DNA of 64,000 bases from JAMZMI01 sp049115715 (GTDB taxonomy: Bacteria > Bacteroidota > Bacteroidia > Cytophagales > Cyclobacteriaceae), in assembly GCA_049115715.1 (NCBI GenBank), contig JAGDZQ010000034.1, positions 124,001-188,000 of the forward strand. The letters run 5' to 3'. How positions within the stretch are numbered: position 1 is the stretch's first letter; the number at the start of each line of letters is the position of its first letter. Made by a program: the position numbers and the translations under genes. Positions 28,101 through 34,117 of this stretch are shown here, piece after piece. The notes under the pieces were generated by a model. The model saw only the letters and a program-made list of their open reading frames with translations, did no database searches and was not told where the DNA came from.

Positions 28101-29340
28101 TTTCCTTGGCTATTTCGGAGAAAAACGGCTCAAAACTCTGAGTATTTGTATTAAAAAGAGAGATGCCACCTCGAATGGCCTTAATGATTGCCCTGTGATC
28201 ATCAAATGGAGCAATAAAGGAAACGTTATCAGTGGTGATTCCGAATGGATATCTTAATTCACTTTTATACCAACTAAAAGGATTATCCTCAATATTAAAT
28301 CTAAAAAGTCCTAAATCAAATGTTCCAAACCAGCATCCGGTTTTTGAACTTGTATAAATTATGCTTGGTCTAATATTTGGAAAATCTGGTTTAAACTCAG
28401 CATTAAAGTGCTTGGAATTCAAGCTCCCCAAAGAATGAATATTGGATACCTTGATCAACCCATAATCCACTATTCCAAGCCATATATTACCCAAATGATC
28501 TGTAGAGACTGCCGGAAATTGAAATTCATTGAGATAGTTCATCATCTGATTAAACTTCAATGTACCATCAGAATCAATAAAGAACGGTATTACTCCCAAA
28601 CCTCTATCTCCCTTTGAAAACAAAATTTGGTTATTTTCCAACTTTATAAGGCTCTTGTTCATATTTACAGTTCCCGCATAGACAATCGATACTTTCTTCG
28701 ATTTCAAGCTTATATGTACGAGACCTCTGGACGAACCTAAGATCAGGTTATCATCATCAATCGCCAAACCGTGGTAATACTTAAATTCATCATTGCCTGC
28801 TCCGTCCTTACTAAGAACATCATCTATCAACTTGTAATTAGAATCAAAAACAAGTATTCCAAAATCTTCTGTTGCACAGACAACATTGCCATTATTTAAA
28901 ACTATGATATCTCTTATAATAGGACCTTTTGATCTTTTCTTCCCATTGCCCTTTGTATAGACTGTACTAAAGGTTTGAGTTTCATAATTATATAACGAAA
29001 TCCCTTCATCCGTTCCCAACCAAATATTCCCATTAAGATCCTCCGCAAGCGCTCTCACCCTATTACTGACAATTGGTTCGACATCCAATGTATTTTTAAA
29101 GGTGCGAAACTTAAATCCATCATAAAGCGTCACGCCATCGTAAGTACCAAACCACATATATCCATGCGAATCCTCTAAAATTGAAGTAACCCCATTATGA
29201 GGTAGTCCATTAGAAATCGAAAGCGTTTGCATTGGTGAAAGCGCGTTCATTTGATCAACAGCAACCACAAATTGAAACGTGTAAATCAACACGAAAGACA
29301 AAAACAACCTCAGTCCGGGCAACACATTTTTGATATCCAT
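25177..29340 (-). CDS. Hybrid two-component system regulator (HTCS) of the PUL
   Basis: Single-protein sensor-regulator that binds oligosaccharide in the periplasm and controls PUL transcription. Start at 29340 (1387 residues) is preferred because the signal segment (GLRLFLSFVLIYTFQFVVA) follows; a longer frame reaches 29409. Domains in order are about 14 two-component-regulator propeller repeats (HGYMWFGTYDGV, GNIWLGTDEGISLYN), a Y_Y_Y domain (near 770-840, GEYDLEVSASNAQG), a membrane helix (AYFVYSILVGLIGFVIVYF), HisKA (FFSNISHEIKTPL), HATPase (NLLSNAFKF, DTGLGIS, GSGIGLAF), a receiver (AEDN, LILSDVMMPELDG, LLTAR, KKPF) and a C-terminal AraC-type helix-turn-helix (MTGFRSRAHFSRSFKSHF). It lies 259 bases upstream of the GH42-like gene and reads toward the PUL. 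Confidence 0.96.
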   Translation of the reverse strand: MDIKNVLPGLRLFLSFVLIYTFQFVVAVDQMNALSPMQTLSISNGLPHNGVTSILEDSHGYMWFGTYDGVTLYDGFKFRTFKNTLDVEPIVSNRVRALAEDLNGNIWLGTDEGISLYNYETQTFSTVYTKGNGKKRSKGPIIRDIIVLNNGNVVCATEDFGILVFDSNYKLIDDVLSKDGAGNDEFKYYHGLAIDDDNLILGSSRGLVHISLKSKKVSIVYAGTVNMNKSLIKLENNQILFSKGDRGLGVIPFFIDSDGTLKFNQMMNYLNEFQFPAVSTDHLGNIWLGIVDYGLIKVSNIHSLGSLNSKHFNAEFKPDFPNIRPSIIYTSSKTGCWFGTFDLGLFRFNIEDNPFSWYKSELRYPFGITTDNVSFIAPFDDHRAIIKAIRGGISLFNTNTQSFEPFFSEIAKEKLNTASAFSLDESGNLWFFMSGEGLCLIRKGHSHYQSLTREKFPELNFYVPRSLSFDDDKGVIWMGGGDHVYRVILNLDLKVQKIETIRDNPFFKESSLDLVRVAYSDPEYDFLWFGSDVDGLFRVHLEEGVPLSQARVDQFLADKEDTRSISSNFVTSIIRDESGVLWVGTERGGICRVHSSNERPEFEILEEKHGLSNNVVKSMLLDAKGDFWVPTNIGLSKLDVETGRFRRFTASDGLPFLDFVYSSTILKNGTILLTSEHGFCLFDPDKLPKESALPNVHFNALGVLGDEIAPGDTLRNRVVIDRRLDEVESISLMYDENVFSVDVISLHYADPNNHMLRYRLKPLNNDWIITPSSQYRIYYNGLRPGEYDLEVSASNAQGLWTESKFLKIKINPPFWRTKLAYFVYSILVGLIGFVIVYFVTKIQKLRHSVEIEHLESESAKELNAAKLRFFSNISHEIKTPLTLISGPVNVLKAKFGKDPDAKEKLDIIERQSKKMSQLVDQVHDFQRSDANQLKLNFTSFDFKDFVKEVLEDFEFLAKNDGKELWLDQLDEQIQVSADREKIEKVLNNLLSNAFKFTQAGDKISVRYYSEGKDLFLHITDTGLGISNDDLPRIFERFYQTNQSVERNAAGSGIGLAFIKRLIDMHYGYVDVKSKIGEGSEFIVKLPIVTDKLTENEKETKQKIIDEESRQESYDLNKLSYDKTAIHSDAEFSELTVFLAEDNVDMRMFVSEVLSLHYKVRAFENGQECLNAMDQEWPDLILSDVMMPELDGFDLCKILKNDIKTSHIPIILLTARAHIDDEIKGLKDGADAYLKKPFDVQHLIATIDSLLRNRKQLRDRFEIDLPLELKSDTISKDSVFLEKLYSLMNENLSNGELNLDDFAKELYLNRTHFYQKVKALTNQTPFELLKGFRLKKAAEYLTKGRSVNEVYVMTGFRSRAHFSRSFKSHFDVTPGKYSDEQKSKMQLS

Positions 29341-29585
29341 TTCAAGTCCTCTGGTCATGTAACCAAAAATATGAAAACATTCTCGCCCACCTTTAATCAT
29401 CCTGATCATTTTGACTCAGGGGTACAATAATTAAACGCTCAATCACAAGTACAAATTCAACATTGATAAAATTTGAAGCTCCTAGAAGTTCTTTTTTGCA
29501 ATTTTCAATCTTAAATCTTGTTTACTTGAAAATTTTTGAAAGAAGGACTGCTGGGTTGTATTTAATTCTAACAAACTCCAAACAC

Positions 29586-31976
29586 ATGAAAAAAATTTAC
29601 CATGCACTTGTCGCAGTGTGCTTATTTACTACGACGAACTTGATGGCACAGGTCGAGATCACATTCAATGTGGACACTCGAGGTGAAACCGTGGATTCAG
29701 AAACTGTTTACTTGGCCTCACAAGACCTAGGCTGGTCAGACCAAGCAATGACTGATATCGATGGTGATGGTATCTACTCAATTACGGTGACACAACAGGG
29801 TGTCATTGCAAACTATGAAAACTACCAAATGCTATTTAAAATTGGGAGTATTTCAAGCGAGTCGGGAATACCTGTAGAATGCGGAGGAAATGATGGAAAT
29901 GGCGGTACAACTCGATTTGTAGATGCATCGCAAACCACTTCTTACACTTTTCTTTATAATGGATGTGAATTAACTGAGTGGGATGGAAGTTGGTCAGATA
30001 CTCCGGATGGAGAGACTTATTATTCATATAAAATTAATGAAAATTGGACGCCTTCTCAAGATACATATATCAGAGCAGGAAGCTTCGAAGTTTTATCTGG
30101 AAAGACGGTGACTATATCTTCAGGAAGCACTCTTGAACTTGTTGGTAAAACAGTGATTGGAAGTGACTTGAAAAATTCTGAATCGTTGCAGGATTATGAA
30201 GGTGTAACTGATGTAACGACGGTCTCATCCATTCCAAACTGGAATCCAAATAGTACTTCCACTATTAACACAAGTGATTTTACAAGCGACGTTTTTCAAT
30301 ACACCCACGGAGTAGATGGAGAATCTCGATTTGATGTTTATTTTGATGTTCCAGCGGATGGAGATTATATTGTGTCATTTCAAGAAAGATCTAACACAAC
30401 AGATTGGGTAAGGAGAATTTTCCCAACGGGAGAAAGTAATTTCGAAACAAGTACAGATTGGACAGAAATATCTACTTCTACAACAATTTCACTGCAAGAG
30501 GGACAAAATTCAATTAGTTATCGCTTATTCAATCTAAATCAAGAATTGTACATTGATGACCTTAAGGCAACACTTGTCACGCTATCCGCAAATGCTTCAG
30601 GGGGAGACCTAGAAGTAGAATCCGGCGCATCCCTTATAGCTCCGTCTTCTTTCGGCAGAGAAGTAACTTTCAAAAGAAATACTTCATTTGGCGATGCTGA
30701 GGCAAAGTACAGTTTTGTTGGCAGTCCTGTTAATCAATCTGCGGACATTACCGGAGCTGATCTTGGATCTGATGTTTACTCTTACGATGAATCGGTAGGT
30801 TTCGATAGTGACGCTGGATTGAGCAGATGGGTAGATGCCTCTTCAGAAGAACTAGTACCAGGAATCGGATACACACAAACCTCTCAGGAGGAGTTGGTGT
30901 TTACTGGTTTTCCGAATGTAGGTAGCATTATGGTTAATGGACTTACTAAAACCACTACTGGAACTGCTTCAGCTGGAGATCAGGGCTGGCACCTTCTTAG
31001 CAACCCTTATGGTGCTGCAATTGACGTATCGAGCTTTCTGACAGAAAACACTTCTGCTATTGAAAACTCAATCTCTATTTGGGACGATGGTCAAGGCACC
31101 TTTGGTGGAAGGGGAAATGGTGGAAGCTACATCACTGCCAATGCGATTGCGACTGTCAATGGGTCTACCAAAGATTTTGAAGGATATATCGGAAGTATGC
31201 AAGGGTTCTTTGTGAAAGTAGTAACCGATGGTGAAAGTGTAAACTTTACTGATGACATGATTGCTTCTGGCAATAACGCGGACGCGAATTTTTTCAGAAA
31301 AACGGAAGATTCGCAAACATCAGGAATCAAGGTATCCATCTCGAACGATAATTTCTACAGCGAATTATTCGTGGGCTTAGTCGAAGATGCTACTGTAGGA
31401 TACGATGCAAAATATGATGCTTCTAAGCTTATCGGTAACGACAATCTTGAGTTTTACTCGATAGCACAAGATATGAGGTTCGCAATCCAGGCACTTCCAT
31501 TTCAATCATCTGTAAGTACAGAATTAGCTTTCGATTTGGGAGAATTCTCAGAGCTTACCTTTAACACCGAAGAGTTAAACGGGTTAGAAGAAGGCATGAC
31601 ATTTATGCTCCACGATGCTGTAACAAGAACTACTTATGACTTGAGCGAAACACAAAGCTTCAACTTCAGTAGTGCGGCAGGTACGGATCAAAATAGATTC
31701 ACGTTGACATACGGAACCAAAGATATCCTTTCCAATAACGTAGTTTCGAATCAGCCTATCTATAGATATTTCAATAGCGAATTAACAGTTGATTTTGGTA
31801 AGCAACTTACCGTTTCGGAATATGCAGTTTATGACCTATCCGGAAAATTGGTTTTGAAAAACAAAAATGATTTTCAAAACATCGAAACCCTTAATATTTC
31901 ATTGAATACTAAGGGAATCAATATTGTGAAGATTTCAACTTCGGAAGGAGTATTCACCAGAAAATTCATTTTCTAA
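29586..31976 (+). CDS. Secreted T9SS-sorted protein of unknown function
   Basis: The start at 29586 is chosen because it gives a clean signal peptide (MKKIYHALVAVCLFTTTNLMA); an in-frame upstream extension lacks one. The 796-residue protein has an N-terminal beta domain (about 22-120) with VEITFNVDTRGETV and TDIDGDGIYSITV, resembling CBM20/CBM48-type starch-binding folds. A second domain (about 195-330, YFDVPADGDYIVSFQER and LYIDDLKA) resembles a carbohydrate-binding module. A Ser/Thr/Gly-rich region and a type A T9SS sorting domain (about 725-796, AVYDLSGKLVLKN to FTRKFIF) follow. No catalytic residues are recognised. It is divergent from the HTCS gene and is followed after 17 bases by a PID-CTERM mini-gene, so they are co-transcribed. 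A TTG (29536) spaced 20 bases from TATTTAAT (29559) is a weak promoter match. Confidence 0.8.
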   Translation: MKKIYHALVAVCLFTTTNLMAQVEITFNVDTRGETVDSETVYLASQDLGWSDQAMTDIDGDGIYSITVTQQGVIANYENYQMLFKIGSISSESGIPVECGGNDGNGGTTRFVDASQTTSYTFLYNGCELTEWDGSWSDTPDGETYYSYKINENWTPSQDTYIRAGSFEVLSGKTVTISSGSTLELVGKTVIGSDLKNSESLQDYEGVTDVTTVSSIPNWNPNSTSTINTSDFTSDVFQYTHGVDGESRFDVYFDVPADGDYIVSFQERSNTTDWVRRIFPTGESNFETSTDWTEISTSTTISLQEGQNSISYRLFNLNQELYIDDLKATLVTLSANASGGDLEVESGASLIAPSSFGREVTFKRNTSFGDAEAKYSFVGSPVNQSADITGADLGSDVYSYDESVGFDSDAGLSRWVDASSEELVPGIGYTQTSQEELVFTGFPNVGSIMVNGLTKTTTGTASAGDQGWHLLSNPYGAAIDVSSFLTENTSAIENSISIWDDGQGTFGGRGNGGSYITANAIATVNGSTKDFEGYIGSMQGFFVKVVTDGESVNFTDDMIASGNNADANFFRKTEDSQTSGIKVSISNDNFYSELFVGLVEDATVGYDAKYDASKLIGNDNLEFYSIAQDMRFAIQALPFQSSVSTELAFDLGEFSELTFNTEELNGLEEGMTFMLHDAVTRTTYDLSETQSFNFSSAAGTDQNRFTLTYGTKDILSNNVVSNQPIYRYFNSELTVDFGKQLTVSEYAVYDLSGKLVLKNKNDFQNIETLNISLNTKGINIVKISTSEGVFTRKFIF

Positions 31977-31993
31977 AACTCAACATCAAAATC

Positions 31994-32161
31994 ATGAAAA
32001 ACATACATATTATATTATCCATCATTTTTCTAATCACATTAGTCCCAGTATTTGCTCAGGGGGCACCTCCCGCTACACCCATAGACGGAGGTCTTTCACT
32101 CCTGCTTGCTGCTGGGGGGGCTTATGGTCTTAAAAAGCTAAGAGATTCGAGAAAAAAGTAA
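31994..32161 (+). CDS. PID-CTERM small sorted protein
   Basis: A 55-residue protein translated from ATG at 31994 to TAA at 32159-32161. It has a signal peptide (MKNIHIILSIIFLITLVPVFA-Q) and then almost immediately the short tail APPATPIDGGLSLLLAAGG followed by AYGLKKLRDSRKK. This matches the tripartite plan of PID-CTERM proteins in Bacteroidota (Pro-Ile-Asp motif, hydrophobic helix, basic end), the smallest of which are little more than signal plus sorting tail. It lies 17 bases after a T9SS-type gene and before an intrinsic terminator, so it ends a two-gene unit. The enzyme that processes the tail is not in the window. Confidence 0.87.
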   Translation: MKNIHIILSIIFLITLVPVFAQGAPPATPIDGGLSLLLAAGGAYGLKKLRDSRKK

Positions 32162-32184
32162 CTAATTATTTTCTGAGCTAGTAG

Positions 32185-32221
32185 AAAGGGTATTCTGATT
32201 TGGATACCCTTTTTTCGTTTT
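32185..32221 (+). terminator. Intrinsic terminator after the PID-CTERM gene
   Basis: Stem AAAGGGTAT (32185-32193) with ATACCCTTT (32204-32212), a 10-base loop and a T-rich tail (TTTTTCGTTTT) on the plus strand. Confidence 0.88.
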
Positions 32222-32249
32222 AGAGAAGAAAATATCGCAAGTCTCACGC

Positions 32250-32288
32250 CCTTTAAAAAGAAAAGAGGCTGTCTAAAACAGCCTCTTT
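32250..32288 (-). terminator. Intrinsic terminator of the tRNA-Arg gene
   Basis: Perfect 11-bp stem AAAGAGGCTGT (32262-32272) and ACAGCCTCTTT (32278-32288) with a 5-base loop. On the minus strand it follows the tRNA 3' end by 8 bases and has a T-rich tail (TTCTTTTT). Confidence 0.88.
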
Positions 32289-32296
32289 GATATTTG

Positions 32297-32370
32297 CGCA
32301 CTCGGAAGGATTCGAACCCTCAACCCCCAGAGCCGAAATCTGGTATTCTATCCAGTTGAACTACGAGTGC
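32297..32370 (-). tRNA. tRNA-Arg (anticodon TCG)
   Basis: Cloverleaf read by eye on the minus strand, 74 bases. The acceptor stem is GCACTCG (32370-32364) paired with CGAGTGC (32304-32298), discriminator G at 32297. The anticodon arm is CCAGA-TTTCGGC-TCTGG, placing TCG at positions 34-36. The T-arm contains GGTTCGAATCC. No CCA end is encoded. It would read CGA codons and others by wobble. Confidence 0.95.
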
Positions 32371-32380
32371 GAAAAGAGCG

Positions 32381-32388
32381 CAAATATA
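32381..32388 (-). promoter_or_regulatory. Bacteroidota -7 promoter element for the tRNA gene
   Basis: TATATTTG on the minus strand matches the Bacteroidota -7 consensus TAnnTTTG exactly and ends 10 bases before the tRNA 5' end. A TTTG lies further upstream at 26 rather than about 20 bases, so the -33 element is uncertain. Confidence 0.55.
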
Positions 32389-32493
32389 ATATAGCGATAG
32401 TGAAGTACTCCTTACAAACCCTGCATTATTTTATGCGTATGATAGGAATCATAAGCTTGCATCATGCTTATTTGCAAGCTGATTTCAATTTCA

Positions 32494-33048
32494 ATGAAAA
32501 GAATAGATTTTAAGAGCTTTATAGGAGTCTGGTCACTCATCTTTTGTTGCTTACCGGTAACTCTATTTGCTGACATACACGAAATACGAAAATCTTTTCA
32601 TTCAGCTCTCTTAAATGAAGAAAACATAGAAACGTTCCATTCCTTAATGGATAGTAATGTAGATACAGAACCAACCATAGTTGCATATCAAGCGGTTTCA
32701 AAAGCATTAATGGCTCAAAAAGTTTGGAACCCAATTGACAAGTACATCTACATCAAGAACTTTCACTCACTCATGGATAAGGCCTTGAAAGAAGATTCAC
32801 TTAATCTTGAAATCCGATTTTTGAGGTTCTCAGTTGAATACCATATTCCGCCTTGGCTGGGGTATTCCGAACATCTAGAAGAAGACATAAAGTTTATCAA
32901 TATTAATTCCTACAAGGTAAGTCAGCTCATGTTTGATGATAATTATATCCGATACATCTCATATTTTATCAGGCATACCAACCTATTTACGAAAGAAGAG
33001 CTTATAGTCATCCTTAATAATTTAGAAAACAGTCCTGCAGATTCCTGA
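32494..33048 (+). CDS. Secreted or periplasmic protein of unknown function
   Basis: A 184-residue protein read from ATG at 32494, which gives a signal peptide (MKRIDFKSFIGVWSLIFCCL to LFA-D); an earlier ATG at 32464 adds ten residues. The mature part is mostly helical and acidic, with a repeated phrase FHSLMDS / FHSLMDK about 55 residues apart, perhaps two TPR-like units. No enzyme motif is seen. It precedes a CarboxypepD-regulatory-like protein by 77 bases on the same strand; the pair may be functionally linked. I do not recognise the family. Confidence 0.7.
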   Translation: MKRIDFKSFIGVWSLIFCCLPVTLFADIHEIRKSFHSALLNEENIETFHSLMDSNVDTEPTIVAYQAVSKALMAQKVWNPIDKYIYIKNFHSLMDKALKEDSLNLEIRFLRFSVEYHIPPWLGYSEHLEEDIKFININSYKVSQLMFDDNYIRYISYFIRHTNLFTKEELIVILNNLENSPADS

Positions 33049-33125
33049 CCAGCTGGCGTGGCAGCTTCTCCAGTTGAGAAGAAATCATTAACTTTCCATG
33101 TAAACCATCAAAGTCCGATTCTATC

Positions 33126-33530
33126 ATGAAGCAAGTACTTGTTTTAATTTCTATAATGATTTGTAGTTCTGGGTTTTCTCAAACTATAAAAGGTTATGTG
33201 GTAGATGAAGAGAATAAGCCCATAATAGGGGCTCAGGTGATGGAATCAGGTCACCGGAATGGAACTACATCGAATATTGACGGTAGCTTCATTCTTACTT
33301 TGAACCAACCAAATTCCATGGTCATTTTCAGTTTCGTTGGATTCCAGACCGACTCAGTACTGCTTCAACACGACAAGGTAACACAGGTAGTACTCAAAGG
33401 TCAAGAAGAAGGTGGTGCTTTAGCATATGCGAATTGGGCTTCTGATTACAGGGTCTATTTAATTATCCTATGGGCAACCATCTGTGGTTGGCTTGGTGTT
33501 AGAACATTTAGAGGAGTAGCTTCCGCCTAA
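33126..33530 (+). CDS. Stand-alone CarboxypepD-regulatory-like domain protein with C-terminal membrane helix
   Basis: A 134-residue protein. A signal peptide (about 1-18, SSGFS-Q) is followed by one carboxypeptidase-regulatory-like beta sandwich (about 20-92, IKGYVVDEENKPIIGAQV, SNIDGSFILTL, FSFVGFQTDSV). The domain usually forms the N-terminus of SusC-like receptors, but here no plug or barrel follows. Instead there is a hydrophobic segment (about 110-126, VYLIILWATICGWLGV) and a short basic tail. It could be a membrane-anchored TonB-system accessory. It lies shortly upstream of a receptor carrying the same kind of domain. Confidence 0.75.
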   Translation: MKQVLVLISIMICSSGFSQTIKGYVVDEENKPIIGAQVMESGHRNGTTSNIDGSFILTLNQPNSMVIFSFVGFQTDSVLLQHDKVTQVVLKGQEEGGALAYANWASDYRVYLIILWATICGWLGVRTFRGVASA

Positions 33531-33660
33531 GTAAAGGAACGATTTACACCTTTTTATCAAGCCTATGTATATTGTCCAAACCAATCAATTAGCAAACTAG
33601 GATTAAGCTCGTTCAATTTTTTAATAACATTTACTCCCCGATTATACGTTATACTATTTG

Positions 33661-34053
33661 ATGATTAAGAAAATTCTTTCTTATTGGTTAATCGCAATCT
33701 TCATGATTAGCACCTTGTATATCCCGATATACAAGCATACCTGTCATCTTTTCAATAAATCCGAGACTTCCATACTCAAGAAGCCAGATCATTGCTGTAC
33801 TGACTCAAATGAAGCTAATATTGGTTTTCGATGTTGCTCTTTAAGTGTCAAAACGCTAGCAGTTGATCATCAAGCAGTCATTGGGGATGAGGCCTCTTTG
33901 AATGAAATCTCGATCATCTGTCAATTTATCCCGGTTGATTTTAATCAATCATACAGCTCTCCTTTCTTTCTAGGTAAATCAATTGTCAGACCTCCTCCTG
34001 TTTTAGTATCAGGTAGATCGTCTCTATCCATGAATCAGATATTCAGAATATGA
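33661..34053 (+). CDS. HYC_CC_PP family protein
   Basis: A 131-residue protein with an N-terminal hydrophobic segment and the ordered motifs HTCHLF (about 27-32), DHCC (about 43-46), FRCCS (about 56-60) and RPPPV near residue 115, the signature of the HYC_CC_PP family in Bacteroidota. These proteins commonly precede TonB-dependent receptor and heavy-metal genes, as here (receptor 65 bases downstream, HMA protein beyond). The paired cysteines and histidines suggest metal binding, which is inference. Start at ATG 33661 is preferred to the TTG one codon upstream. Confidence 0.85.
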   Translation: MIKKILSYWLIAIFMISTLYIPIYKHTCHLFNKSETSILKKPDHCCTDSNEANIGFRCCSLSVKTLAVDHQAVIGDEASLNEISIICQFIPVDFNQSYSSPFFLGKSIVRPPPVLVSGRSSLSMNQIFRI

Positions 34054-34117
34054 TACAGTGATTCATCAATGGAAAACCCATTGATTGGAATCATTTTTAT
34101 TCTTTTTATCTGAAACA

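Noticed and set aside
32464..32493. Upstream ATG for the 32494 gene
   Set aside because: It adds ten residues before the signal peptide; the later ATG gives a standard signal sequence.
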